Below are positions 47,101-60,357 of a DNA stretch of 64,000 nt, piece after piece (within the stretch, counting starts at the first letter, position 1; every line of letters starts with the position of its first letter). This stretch comes from Motacilla alba alba (taxonomy: Eukaryota > Chordata > Aves > Passeriformes > Motacillidae), in assembly GCF_015832195.1 (NCBI RefSeq), contig NC_052020.1:124001-188000 (forward strand), read 5' to 3'. Position numbers and translations under genes: made by a program. The notes beneath the pieces were generated by a model that had not been told where the DNA came from, made no database searches, and saw only the letters and a list, made by a program, of their open reading frames with translations.

Positions 47101-47775
47101 AGGTCCCCTCATTCAATTACCAGGCCACGTTTTATCAGCATGGAAGCAGTGTCTTCTGCCAGCTTTGGGAGCTTTCCAGGCCTGGAGACCTGCAGTGCCA
47201 TTTTTTTTTAGCATTCTCTTTGTCTGACAGCTTGCTCGGCGTCCTGTGAAGGAGTCTAGGTAATTAATTTGAGTTAGGTGGGCAAAACTCAGGGACACGA
47301 CTCCATAAGGGACTGTCTCCTCTTCAATGGCCCATCCTCTGACAGAACAGCGAAGTTTGCACATGAAAGGTGTTAAACTCCCATGGAAGGAAATCATGTT
47401 TATTTTAAGGCAAGAAGTATGAATCAATGGAGATTATATATTAATTGTGGACAGAATTCTGGGGCATTTAATTCTGAGTCTGGCTGCAAAAACAAATGGA
47501 GCTGCTGTTAAGATTCTCATTGAGTTGAGAATAGCTCTTCTGTCTTCTAAGCTAAAGTGACAAGGAAGTTTTTCTTTATTGACCCTGTGATTATTCACTT
47601 GAAAATAAGAACAAAGTGTTTTTATAAATTTTGTCCTATATAATTATGCAAGGGACAACTTCATAAGCATCTTTGTTCCTATAATCTTTTTTATTTTGAT
47701 AAACCTAAATCCAATAAAATTCCTGAGCAGATATTAAAAACTAGTAGAAATTTTACAATTTAAAAAAAGAAATTA

Positions 47776-47781
<6 letters not shown>
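41136..47781. other. AT-rich non-coding stretch
   Basis: No gene recognised. An 8-bp-arm hairpin CCTACTAC...GTAGTAGG lies at about 44561-44582. The 45730-45910 segment is AT-rich, low in repeats and contains isolated CpGs, so it is a candidate conserved element. Frames such as 42690-43058 have no family look. Confidence 0.45.

Positions 47782-47821
<40 letters not shown>
47782..47821 (+). repeat. Homopolymer T40
   Basis: Forty uninterrupted T, flanked by AATTTAC and GGCAGAGG. It would be a poly(A) tail if a retrocopy sat on the minus strand, but no AATAAA complement or recognisable retrocopy lies just to its right. Length is likely variable and may be set by the assembly. Confidence 0.95.
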
Positions 47822-47822
<1 letters not shown>

Positions 47823-50800
47823 GCAGAGGAAAGGCTGATTTAAGAATATAGGCTGCAGGACTGCTGGTTAAACTGTAAATTACAGAAAAGCATGTTAAGG
47901 CATGACATTGTTGCACAGCTAACGATCATTCTTTTTTGGCTTGCTGCCTCTAGAGGCAAACTGAAAAGGGGAGGAGAGGGGGGTGAAGCAAGCAAAGCAA
48001 GCAATTTAGAGCTTATACTAAATAAATACTGATAGGTTTGAAAAAGAAAAGCTAACAAAAAAACCCCAAACACAAAAGCCAACGAACACAGCCCTCCAGA
48101 GACTCCCCAGCCCCTGGAAATGCAGCAGAGGAGTATTCCCAGAGCACAAAATGCTGTTCCCCATCAGAGAGCTGCGCCTGCCAGGGCTGGGGCCGTGTGA
48201 GGTGCCAGGCACGCCGTCTGTCACGCAGCCCTCTGGGCCATGGCACTGCCAGCAGAGTCTGCACTGCCCTGAGAGGGGACAGCGAGGGGACAGCAAGGGG
48301 ACAGGAGCGCTGGCAGGGAGGCGTGCTCACCTGAAACTGGCTGCTTGTGAGGGAAGGAAAAGGAATTTTCATGCGTGTGTTAAGTAAGGTGTTTTATCTC
48401 AGGAAGCTCTCAAATGAAGAAAGAGACTTTGTGAGGTTTTTCTTGCTTTCTTCTTGGGAAGGCTTTGGGCTTCCATGTGAGATGTTGTGATAAACATGAG
48501 AGAAAAAAATCCAATCCACAATTCAAACACACTTCACGCATTTTTAAAAATCAGTTGGAATGAATGTTCATCCCCATTTCTGTAAATGTCCATTACTATG
48601 AATTCATCTGATCTTTAACTTCTGGATAAGAATACACACATTTAACTGGTATAAGAAAGTTAATTAATTGGGGAAGCACTTCAGAGTTTCAGAATTGTTC
48701 TTTCTCTCCTTGCTTTAGTTTTGGTAGTAACCCATGAAATAGTAAGCTAGAAGAAGAGAGATTTTCTTCCTCCTGTCTTGCACCAACCTCACGGCTCTTC
48801 TTTCTGACTCCTTTCTGTGAGGGACCCCTTCCTGCTGTCCCGGCTGCCCTCCCCTCCCTGGATCTGCAGCCACGTCTGTCCTTGCTCTCCTGCCCATGAA
48901 GTGTCCAGCTGCTGCTTCTCTCTTCCCCACAGACCTCCAGCAGCCCCTCGAGATTTCTTTCCCTCTCTGCTTCACAGCATCTCTCCCCTCATCCTGTGAC
49001 ACTGCCCGTGCCTGCTCTGCTTGCTGCTGCTACCAGGGCAGCACTGAATCCTGCCAGGTCTAGCTGAGGTGGAAAAATCTAAATTTATCTATGTCTACAC
49101 CAGTCAGTTCCAGGTGGAGCCGAAGGGATCTCAGCTCCCCTTTGGTACTGGCAATTCAGTGCCCACAAAGTTAACATCCTTATTTTAAAGCTGCAGTGGA
49201 AAGAGACCCCAGTGAGCCAGTCCCCAGTTTGCAGGCAAGGAATTACAGATTTTCAGGGCTTTGGATGAGGCCAGCTATGTAGTTTCATATGAAAGAGCTT
49301 AATGAGAAGATGAAGTGGTAAATAAGCAATTGATGCTGTAATTCTGTATCATCTCAATCTTTTTTTTTTTCTTGATGATGTTCCCACACATAGGGAGATT
49401 TAAAAGTTTTAACTTTAACATTTTCTAAATAATAAGTTGTCATGATGGATGTTTTAGCGTCTAAAAAAAGATGGAAAAAATTGAGATCATGGTATAAACC
49501 AGATTCTTAGCTAAATGTTGTTGTGAGCAATTTTACACTTTGACACTGAAGTTGTCATCTCGGATTGCACCACTGGCAGTCCTCTCAGATGACTGAGCCA
49601 ATTCACTTTCCCAGAGTGTCTTAAAAATAGAATATCTTGTCTACCACCATCTTCTGATTAGAAAGTATTGTCTTACAGCTGTGAAACAAAAAAAGGAAAT
49701 GTTTCAAGCTCAGATTGAAAACATGTGTTCAGCTGGAGAGACTGCAGGGATAAATTCAACAGCTGTGGATTTGCCATATATCTGGGGCTATGACCATGAA
49801 AACTTGCAGTAGTCCTTTTGGTCTGGGTTTTGTTGGTGGTGTTGGTTTTTGTCTTATTCCTTTTAGATCTTAATAAAAACTTCTGAGTTTTTTTCCTCTC
49901 CTTATGACATTAATGATGAATGTGACACAGTAACAGGCAAACTGGTTGCAATGCGCATGCTGAGGAAGGAGGCCTCAGCCAGGAGTCAAACATTCCACAT
50001 CAGCCTGCAAGATTAGGATGTTTGTAGTTTAGCATTTTACAGTTTTGATTGGAGTCTATCCAGATATTTGCATGCAAAGAATTATTGCTCAATGACAAAT
50101 TGTGTTGATACAATCTGGTATGTCGGGAAATTTCCACTCCAGCATGGTCGTGTGCCAAGTATGATACCTCTTGGGAACGGTACAGTAAATGATGTATTTT
50201 GGCCTTGAAAGATCACTGGGCAGCAAAAGCAATTTTCCATCATTGGGAAGAATTGCAGTTTCTGTATCTCTAACCAGAGGTGATTATCATTTTTGCAGGT
50301 TTGTGCTAAGATTTTAATACAAGAAGGTGAAACCCTGAGGCCTCTTGCAGGGTTTGAAGAATACTCCTGCTCTCAGGAAGAAGGGTCTGTGCAAATAGCA
50401 TTACTTGGGGTATCTGTGCTCCAAAGTGTCATTCTGCAAATGCGGTGCTAAATGGCATCTTCTTCCTAGAAAGAACAGATAACACTGAGAAAGTTTCTGT
50501 TACTTAACAATTCCATTTAAAATCTGATCTTTTCCCCTTTATGCTGTATATCTCCTACCTGAAACCAGCACTATTTTCTACTCTGTACATACTGCTGTGG
50601 AGTTGGTCAGTGGGCACGCGTTCCTCAGCCTCCCCCGCCTCCCAGAGCTCTGCTTCTCATCATGACAAACCTTCTCCTGCAACCTTTGGGTGACAATCAC
50701 CTACTCTTCAAGTAAGTGCAACACATCTGGTAGCACAGAGAGGATATTCCACAAGGTTCAGAATAAACCTTGGGGAAGACTCAGTGCTTGTGAGGAACAC

Positions 50801-53800
50801 TCTGATGCTGAAGTGCCTCTGTGGGAGCACCCTGCTTTAGACAGCCTGAGCTTACTGGGCTGATGTGTTTTTGACAAAAACTATTTGAAGGAATGCAGAT
50901 CTGGCTGTTGAGGATTTTCGCACCAGCTACTGAAAATAAGTGACACAAGATCAGTCAGGAAGTTTTGGTATGAAGCACTTGAGAGCTCCTCAGTGAACCA
51001 GATTTAGAGCTAGTAGTGATGGTTTCCTACAGTTTTCCTTTCTCCTCTTTCTTTTGCAGCAGAATCTGGATGGAGGAAATTAAGCCTGAAAGAGAGATGT
51101 GAAAATTAAGTGTATTTTTTTTATGTAACAGTAGCATTCTTCTGCCTTTTTGAGAAAGGAAGCATGTCAATCACATAAAATGCTAGTTTTTTAACTGACT
51201 AGCTACAAAAGAAGGCGTCTCACACTTTTCAAATCAAGTTTTGAGTCTGAAAATTCATTTTTCTTAACTGGACAGGTGATATCTGGAATTTCAGCACTAA
51301 CTACAGTGGGAATCTTTCAGATTATTTAATTCACTTGTACTCTTTGCAAAGGTTTTTTATCTGGCAGTAAACCAACTGTAGGAACAAGGATTATGTTGTG
51401 TGTTTTGTGATGAGATTAAACTTAACATTTATGGCATTTCATGTTTCTGTTGGGATATCACTGACATCATGAAGTAAGTTGAAAAGGCTTAACTTTTAAA
51501 ATGACAGCTGAAGTCTTAACACCAAAATCTCTCTGATGATTAGATGAACTGTTCTCTGTTGAGAAAGAGCGATATGGGAAAGGAGAAAGGTGCTAGGGGG
51601 ATTTAGGTCTCTGTCAACATTTTAATTGCACAGCTCATGGGTTTTAGTCACTCTGCCTAATCTTGCTTTGGGCACAGCTTCTCTTTGCTCCCGTTACATC
51701 CTCGTGTGGCTGCTGCCTGCTGATCTCTGGGCAAGCCACACTAATGCAGGAAACAACCGTGTTAGTGCTTCTTCAAAAAGAGCTGGGTTTGTTTTGGTCC
51801 TGGTTTGGTGTTTTGGGGGGGGTCATTCTTTTTTAGGCACAGGGAAGGGAAGAGTTTTCAAAGTAACTTCTTAGTAGCTGGCAGGCAGAAGATTATAAAT
51901 GTTTTGTCAAGTCCTCTGTAAACTCCCACTTTGTGGTCTGTTGCTGTGTTTTGAGTTTTGTTTCGTTGGCCGGTCTGGATGGGGATAGCTCCTATGTGGT
52001 GTGTCCCATGGTTGCATTTGCTGCTCAAAATACTTCTCCTTGTGAGAAAAACAAGTGTCTTTGGTTTCAAGGGCTGGTTTTGTTTGTACAAAGACAGTGA
52101 TAACACTTTTAACCTGTTCAGCACTTTCCTCAAAACAACAGGTAAACTCTTTGCCTGTCATGAAGCACTTTGGCTGTCGTAAGAACACAGAAACAGCTAA
52201 TAAATCTGTCAGGCTCTTAGGACACTGTTTTTAAGCAGGGATAACAAATATAACCATAAATGTACACAATCCTGTCCCTTGTCTTGCAATCCTGAAAGGC
52301 TGGAAATACCCACATTTAAACTCAGTAAATACACCCCATGTGTAAGTGGAAATACAGTTTTAGTAGCTCTCCAACAGTTCAATGTAGTTTATTTACACAC
52401 TGAACTCCACAAACAATTTCATCTATTCATAAACGGGATGTAAAGAGGCCACTGAAGAAATCTCTCTGAGAGTGATGGAAACTCGTTAAAACAGAAGAAA
52501 ATTAGAACAGTGGTAGTTTCCTGTGTTTAGTAGCTTACAGTCAGTCAATCTCATCGTTGTGATGTGCATTTTCACTGACTAGGCTGAGCTTCCTTGTAAC
52601 ACAAAGCATTTTTCTATTTGTGTTGTCCTTTGAAATGTGATTTTTTTCCCCTTCATTTATATTGCTTTTTTACTCTGTTACCTTAATTTTGATGTCTTCC
52701 CCCAAAATCTTTCTGCCCCATTCTTTCCCCCCCACTCTTGTCATTCCTCTGTGTCTACTGAGAAGATTTTGCTGTGTGCTGGCTCAGAGGTTCCTGTGAA
52801 AAGAGTTCCTGACTTTTCTGCTTCCTCCAAGGCAGTGGTCACTTCCCAGCTGGCATGAACTGTGTAAATAAAATAGCTGGGAGCTCTAGGAACAGAGGGA
52901 GGAAGCAGGAAATCTCCACGAGCTCGTGGCTCAGCCCAGGGCAATGCAGCCAGTGTGTGGGAACAGGGTTTTTTTTATCTTCCCCTCTGCTTCAGGAGCT
53001 GGGGTGAGCAGCCTCGTGCCTTGCTCTCCAGAGCATGCAGGCAGTGAAAAAATCCAATCTCCAACCTCCTTGGTCTATAGATGGCATCATAAAGTGCTGG
53101 CACCAGCAGGGATATCTCCACGTGGTATTATTTCATAGACTTTGCTGCAGGATATTTCAATAAGAGAAATAATGACTGGTTTAATATCTGGTTCTGTTAT
53201 GGACTGAATGACCAGTTACAATTTTCTGTAATTGCCTGTAGTTTTCCGTGGACTTATGCAAGCTCTTTTCAATTAGCCTGCTTTATGAAGACTTTTCAGG
53301 AAACAAATCTCTTCATGTGCAAGAAGAACAAGGAGTCAGATCTATGAGGAGCTGAGAAACAAAAACGAGCAATACACCAGCAGTAACCCAACATTCTGTG
53401 TAATGCAAAACACTGCTGCTGCCATTTTTGCTGACTATCATGGAAGGATGTGACAGGGATACATAAACCAAAGCTGCTTATTTTTCAATAGGAGATCTCA
53501 TAGTATTTTTCTTGGAGATGGCACTCCTCGTCCTCTTACAGATAATTTTTTTAGACAAATAGCTTTGCTACTTCAGGATACAATTTCTTCTTTAGTGGGC
53601 TCTCCTAACATGACCTAGCATTTCTTGCTGCAGAAGTTGGTAGCACTATCAAAACCTTCCTCAGTTACTCACCCTTATGAAAAAGTGTTGCTCTGTTTTT
53701 CCTCCCTGCTGTGGGGTTTTTCAGTGATTCATTTCTCTTTGGAAGTATTATTGGGCTTGATCTCATCCTTAATTTGCTCTGCATTTCTCATAAGCTCACA

Positions 53801-55349
53801 GCCTGTTGGTTTCAGAAAGGTGCCAGTGTTCATTTTTCATTTGAATTGGTTGCTGTTTACAAGCCAAATGCTGACAGATGTGGTTATGAGAGCCTCGCTG
53901 TTTTCTTTCTGCAAAGAATGCTGATTTTTTTGGGTGGTGTTTACAGATATATTGATACCAGGCCTGCTGGTGTGCACAGCAGAGCTTACACAAGGGATGC
54001 AGGACAAGACCTCCTTGGAGTTCCAAGGCCTTTTGAGGAAGCTTCCAGCTCCTTGACGAAGGCTTTGACGAAGTTGCTTACTGGTAAAACTTCCACAAGT
54101 GGAAACTTGTTGGAAGGAAAGCAGATCCAGGTGGCTATTGTGTAAATGTGGGGAGACCTTGTCTGAAAGGTTGTTAAGCAGAGGGAAAATTAGAAGAGGG
54201 TAAGTAGATGTTTTAGCTTGTCCTCAGTTCCAGGCTGTTTGCACATAGGGAGGGTTGTCTGTGAGAAACTGGAGACGGAGATAATTTTGCACTTGTGACT
54301 GATTAAATTTAATTAAAGTGATTTATTCCTCCTTCTCCCACAAACCTTCAGCATCTTTACGTGTCTGTTAGAGGATCACTAGAGTAGAAGCATATGATTT
54401 ATTGCCCCTTCCTCTTTTACTAGAATTAATAAAAATGCCAGATTTCAGATGTGCTCCAAAACATTGGGGACATGTGAGTGACCATTGATGGGGAAATGGC
54501 TTCCACTTGTAACTGCCTGTTGAATAGAGCACTTTTTCAGTCCATTTTGATCAGAGATGTTTTAAAGAAATTTTTCTTATTACTGCATATTTTTAGGATT
54601 AGTTGGAGACATCATACTCTTTGTGGATTTTTTTATTTTATTTGAAGAAGTACTCCATCTCTCACTGAGATTCTTTTCCACCTGGGTGGTTGTAGTTTCA
54701 TTTTGTGCAAAGTACGGGTTTTTACTTTGGTCTAGTTGAGGAAGTGTCACCTCACACACAAATGCCCACATCAGCCTTAAGGCAAAGTATCACTTTGCTT
54801 TCCAGAATCTTAGAGTCAGAAGGTGATGCTCCCCCAGCCCCAGTCACAAAGCTATAAGGATTTCAGAATTTTCCTGTCATCTCTGTTGGTGACAATTATT
54901 TTCCTTTCTGCAGCTTGGGGAATTTGGATATGAGAAGTCTTCATGCCTAGAGGAAATTTTGGTGAATTTTGTATTGATTTGATTTTGACGAAATAAAAAT
55001 TCATGAGTAAATGAAAAAGGCACCTGAAATATTATAATAGCTTTCTGAATATATTCAAAGTATTAACAAGTTTACTTAACTTTGGCTTCAGACAATGCAC
55101 TAATAGTGAGAGAATGTCTGAATGTTGACCTTGTTCATTTTTTAAGCATTCTGATAGCAAAATTCAGTCCATGACATTTAGTAGCAGAGTAGCTTTCCCT
55201 TTTCCATGTCTTTTTGGATTGTGGAGTAGACTTTCAAGGACATTACCTTCGGAGAGCTGTGGACTGTAAATGCCAGGTTACCACTCTCTGGTCTGAGTTT
55301 ATCAACACAGCTTCACTTTTTGCTCCTGTTTATCTTGCAGGAGGGTGGG
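47822..55349. other. Non-coding stretch
   Basis: Has an 11-bp GGGGACAGCRA repeat in three copies at about 48274-48304 and donor-like GTAAGT sites at 50710, 51476 and 54200 without matching acceptors. No supported gene. The 53711-54145 frame (144 codons) is not recognisable. Confidence 0.45.
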
Positions 55350-55736
55350 AAAAGGAGGAACAGCTCAAGGTGGGCTCAGTGCCTGCTGAATTAAAAGGAG
55401 GAACAGCTCAAGGTGGGCTCAGTGCCTGCTGAATTAAAAGGAGGAACAGCTCAAGGTGGGCTCAGCATCTGCTGAATTAAAAGGAGGAGCAGCTCAAGGT
55501 GGGCTCAGTGCCTGATGAATTAAAAGGAGGAACAGCTCAAGGTGGGCTCAGCATCTGCTGAATTAAAAGGAGGAGCAGCTCAAGGTGGGCTCAGTGCCTG
55601 CTGAATTAAAAGGAGGAACAGCTCAAGGTGGGCTCAGCATCTGCTGAATTAAAAGGAGGAGCAGCTCAAGGTGGGCTCAGTGCCTGATGAATTAAAAGGA
55701 GGAGCAGCTCAAGGTGGGCTCAGTGCCTGCTGAATT
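55350..55736 (+). repeat. Minisatellite: nine copies of a 43-bp unit
   Basis: The unit begins AAAAGGAGGAACAGCTCAAG and ends in CTGCTGAATT. Exactly nine 43-bp units run without indels (starts 55350, 55393, 55436, 55479, 55522, 55565, 55608, 55651, 55694) and a partial AAAAG follows. Three diagnostic sites vary: GAAC/GAGC, GTGCCTG/GCATCTG and CTGCTG/CTGATG. Units 3, 5 and 7 share GAAC plus GCATCTG, and units 4, 6 and 8 share GAGC plus GTGCCTG, giving an 86-bp dimer period. The period is not a multiple of three and the unit contains stops, so it is not coding. Confidence 0.97.
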
Positions 55737-56430
55737 AAAAGAAATCCCCCTGATCACTGAGAGGGGCACAAGTAAAGCACACATCCCTGCTCAGGTTTCC
55801 CGGGCTGGGGTGAGCTGTGCAGTGTGTGCTGCCTGTGTGCTGAGCAGCAGCTGTGCCATCCCCGGGAGCCCCAGTTTCAGGTCAATAACCCTGTCTCTGT
55901 GCAGCACACAGGAATTCCCGTGCATGCCATCCCATCAGCCCTGGGTGAGCTGAAATCAATACGGGCTCTGGCACTTTTGAGCAATATTCTGAATAAGGAG
56001 CCGTGCAAGGCAATCTCCTGGGGGGGTTGTGTTTGGTTATCACTCAAACTACTTGTAACAAGAACCTCAGGGAAAACCCCAGCTTTTCAAAGAGCATATT
56101 CACGGCACTCCTCGCTGGGTTTCAGCATTGCCTTGAAGTGAAAATTATCCTAAAAGTACAGGGGGAAGAGGGAGGCACACAGAAGCATGATTGTACCCAG
56201 CCACCTGAGACGAGTGTCAACAGCTCCACGCTACGTGAGTCAGGTATTTCTGTCGTGATCCTTACATTAGGGAAAAATAAGTGTTTTCTTTCAGGGTGGT
56301 GTATACAAGGTATAGAAAGATTAAATCACTGGCTACAACTGCTATTAAAAATAAATACAAGTGCAGCAAGGCAAAGGATTACTGCATTATCTTACTGTTC
56401 ACATCCCACAGACAAAAGTACTTCTATCTG
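55737..56430. other. Non-coding flank of the minisatellite
   Basis: Moderately GC-rich just after the array (55750-55950), then ordinary. Overlapping plus frames at 55714-56434 differ in register and have no family pattern. Confidence 0.4.
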
Positions 56431-56496
56431 CTGATGCCAAAGGTTGGGCTGATCTTGGAGGTCTTTTCCAACCTCAATGTTTCTAAAGTTCTGTGT
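56431..56496 (+). mobile_element. CR1 LINE 3' tail fragment
   Basis: AAGGTTGGGCTGATCTTGGA then GGTCTTTTCCAACCTCAATG and a TTCTAAAGTTCTGTG end match the CR1 3' terminus in plus orientation, 5'-truncated to under 70 bp. Confidence 0.85.
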
Positions 56497-59400
56497 TTAA
56501 AGGGATTGTGTAATTCGATTTATAGCAACAAAGTGAATTTAAACAAAAAACATCTGCTGTTTATCAAATGCTTCCAAAACTTGTGATTTGAGGAGGTACA
56601 GAGCAGTTAACAGCAAGTAGAAAAGAGTGGTCTTTCACCTAATAATCCCATTTGAGCCTTGTACTAGCAAACTTGGACACTCTCACTTGAGCAGAGACGC
56701 AGAATGCAGGTTTTTATAGCTCTGAAAGGGTGTTTTACTATGATAGTAACTACTGCAACATATAATTTTTATTTATTTTATGAGGGTGATTTTGAATCCT
56801 TTTTGTTTATTTCCAGCTGTACTCATGCTCTGCCCTTCAGATAGCTATTCCCCCACAGAGAAGCACATGGCTTGCATATCTGAATCAACTGTGAATTTCT
56901 GGCAACAAATTTCCTGTTCTCTTGCATCAGGAGAACGAGTTGTATTCAAACAAATTCCATTCAGGAGAATGGCTTGGCCTTAGAGATAGGTGGTGTGGCT
57001 GTGAATTCACATTTCTGGCTAACTGGTGACTTCCCACTGGACATGAGGTGTGGAGCTGTGGGACAGTGTCTCCACTTGTTTCTCTCCTGAGAAAATGCTT
57101 TGCCAGAGTTGATGCATTGGATCAAATCTGAAATGGGCAGGACGTTTTCTTCCAGACAGCAAAAAGCCACTGGATATTTCAAAACTTGTTCTGGGGATTT
57201 GGGGAATAAAATAATTTCATTTGAATGCACAGATTTTCTTCTGTGAAATATGGGAAGGCCATGTGTGGAAGCTGGTATTGTTCTCATTGGAAGAGCCCTG
57301 TGATTTTTCTTATGCTAAGACTTTGGCTTGTTTCCAAAAATGTCTTTCTATTTCTCATATATGGATATATCTTAATCTGTTCTTTAATATCTTTTTAAAA
57401 TTATGTTGGTTCACTATTTTCTTTTTCCCTGGAGGTCACATATTTTAGCTCTTCTCAGATAGTAAATTATATCTGTATAGACATTCAGATCCTGCTTTCT
57501 AGTGCCTGTCATTGTATGGGAAAATGTGGGGTCCATAAGTTGATAACTGAGAAAATTTACCACAGCTTTGATTTTGCAAAGTGGAGAATGGATTGCTTCA
57601 TTTCTCCTGTGAAAGTTCTCTGCTTTGTGGTGTAGATGCTTTTCCTGAGTTATTCATGCTTCTTTGAGAAGAAGAATAAATTCTTTGAGAAGAAGGATAA
57701 ATTAAGGACTTGAAAGATTGGGACTTCAGTGGCAGAAGCACTGCCATCAAAAATAAACTGGTAATGAGATAATCAGTGTGACAACCAAATGCAATCAATT
57801 GCAAAAGAAATTATTCAAAAAACACAACCATAAGTAAAATAATTTCTATTCAGGCTCATGAATAGCTTATAAAAATACAGAAGGGCTTTGTGATATTTAG
57901 GTTATTTCAGTTGTGAACGTGAGATGAGGGAGTTCTTAATGAGTTCTTTAGGAGAGAGAATTTTTTTTTAATGATACTGCAAATATCAGTGGTTTGAAAG
58001 GAACCAAGGACATGTTTCTCAGATCATGCTCTTCCTCTGTGTATGTTTTTGGGGTTAGATTTTCTCACTATTTCCTCAGTTTAGTATTTTCAGATATTAA
58101 GTGTCTTTCACAAATTGATTGCTGTAATGCAATCAGAAATGTGTATTCTCTTATTGGTGTTATTGGAACAATGGAAGATTGGGATAACATAAAATAGCAT
58201 AAATATGTTTGGCAAGTGCCTTGAAGTTCTCCCTTTCATCATGCTCAGCAAACACCAGAATGGTTTTTCCCAGCAGTCTTGAACACAAATCTATAAAATC
58301 ATGAATTCTCACAGGCATTTACTGTTAATAATCTTCAATACAGTTATATCAGGAAAAAAAAAAAACAAAAACAAACCCACTCTATTAGGTGATAATAGCA
58401 GAAAATAACCTAACAAGTCCAAAATCAGCTGAAGTGTATTTAAATACGGGTTAATGTTTAGGGGAAAAGAGATACACTTTAGTCAGGTAGGAAAATTAAA
58501 GGCAATGTTTGTGCATGGTGCATCCTTTGGGGTTTGTTTGGCTTTTTTTTCTCTCATTCATCACAGTCTCAGGATCTGAGCATTAGTTATGTTTATCCTT
58601 TAATCCGACTGTCTGGGTTTGTTTATGTAAGATTTATTATCTAGCCAGGGTGGGTGGTTAAATGAAAAACCAAACCTGACCCTCCGTCAGTGCAAGAATA
58701 CCTACAGATTACTTTGCTTTTCACAGACAAGTTAAATTCATTCTCAATCCATTGTGTCAGAGTTGGGCTCCACATTTCCTGAGCCTGAGACTGAAATTGC
58801 TGCCAGTTGCATCTGTCTTTTTGCACTTCATTCTCCAAAACAAGGAGAAAAAGGAGCTGGGTACATTTTCCACTGGTATTTCCTTGAGACAGAGCCCCAC
58901 TTCATGGCCCTGTTTCGTTGTGCAGTTAAGCAAACACCATCATAATTGAGTGTGCTTGCTGCTGGCTGTGTACAAATCTCACCCAGCAGGAGCTTTTTTG
59001 GTCCCTGGTAAACTTTACAGAAAATAATTGATAGATACCAGTAGCACAGGACTTGGGTGAATGAACATAAAATTCACCACATTGTGAGTGCTCCCACATT
59101 TTTTTGGACACAGTTTCAGTATGTATAAATACATTCAGCCCCTAATATAATTTATTTTAAAATACTTGTTGATGTTGCAGCTTGTTCTGCTAGGGCACTG
59201 TGGTTGGAGGATGGCTTCCTGGTGCTTTCCATTGTTTTTTCCCTTCATTTGGTGAATGTGCTGAAGCAGACTGGAAATAACTAGATTCCCTAGTTGTCTG
59301 GACAGTGCCTGAATTAATAGTTGTGGGAATCACAGATGTTTTCACTCCCTGCATGTTGTATTCTGTACTCCTAGGGCAAGTATAGAAAAACTGGAGTGAG

Positions 59401-60310
59401 CTTGTCCTGATGTGCTGCTGGGAATTGCAGATTAAATTCATCACGGTTTAAAAGACCTACATGAGGTTTATTAATCTTTAAAATCCCACTTAAATCCTGT
59501 TTTAATGTCTTAAGTAGGATTTAAATGATGTCTAGTACAGGCCCTTTGTAAAAAGGGGAAAGAAGTGACCCTGCAGGTTACTAGAAACATTTTGCAATTT
59601 CATCAAGCCATATTTAACAGGATTCCAGGGCCATCGATGGACTGACCTTCTGTGAAATCCAAACTGCATATTTTATGAGGGAATACATAATTTCTGCCTC
59701 AACAAAAAACCTAAAGGAATTCCAATGATTGAATGACCAAGCTTAGGCTATTAAACAATGCTTATTGCCAGCTCCAGCCATTTGGCTACTCCCTGTGGCT
59801 CCATGCACATTTATTCAATTTTAAAATGTTTCAGTTTGGTTTAAAATAATGCTTTGGGAGGTTTCTTGTTCCTGGGAGTTTTTTATTGCTGCTTGTGAAA
59901 CATCTCTGCGAGCACAAGACAAAGTATGTTGATTCCAGCACTTCTCCTACAGTTTGGGGTTTTTTTTAAGCTGTATGAAGCTACTTGTGTAAAAGAACAA
60001 ACCAAGGAATTCTCCTTTCCCCCAGCTCACTTGCTTTTATGCCTCTATCATTGATTATTCATTGAGTGCGTGCAAAACCTAGGTGGAAAGGCCAGTTTTC
60101 AGTGGTGGCACCTTCAGCTGGGATACCAAGAGGTTAAAACTGCCAGAGAACACCGTAACTCTGGCAGCAAATGCTCAGTTATCCAGCTGGGGTTGGCTGC
60201 ACAGGAGAGAGGGAGCAAAAGCTCCACTGGAAATGGATTTGCAGTGCAGGGCTGTGCTGTGCTGGGTGGTGTGGCTGTGTGGTCCTGTGGCCAGCACAGG
60301 CACAGCAGGA
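56497..60310. other. AT-rich non-coding stretch
   Basis: No supported gene. There is an A-rich run with C at about 58353-58376. Short frames only. Confidence 0.45.
57660..57701 (+). repeat. 21-bp tandem duplication
   Basis: TTCTTTGAGAAGAAGAATAAA is repeated once directly with a single A-to-G change. Confidence 0.9.
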
Positions 60311-60357
60311 GCTCTGACTCTGCTCCAGCTCTGCCATTAACTCTGGGCAAGCCACAA
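60311..60357 (+). mobile_element. Old MIR-like SINE fragment
   Basis: GCTCTGCCATTAACTCTGGG followed by CAAGCCAC parallels the MIR core order (CTCTGCCACTAAC... GGGCAAGTCAC) in plus orientation, with a short internal deletion. Short and diverged, so uncertain. Confidence 0.4.

Noticed and set aside
53711..54145. 144-codon plus-strand frame with a hydrophobic start
   Set aside because: Hydrophobic stretches are expected from T-rich DNA. There is a competing frame in another register and no known domain.
55214..55953. Open frames running into and out of the minisatellite
   Set aside because: The 43-bp unit shifts frame each copy and contains stops; no coding potential.
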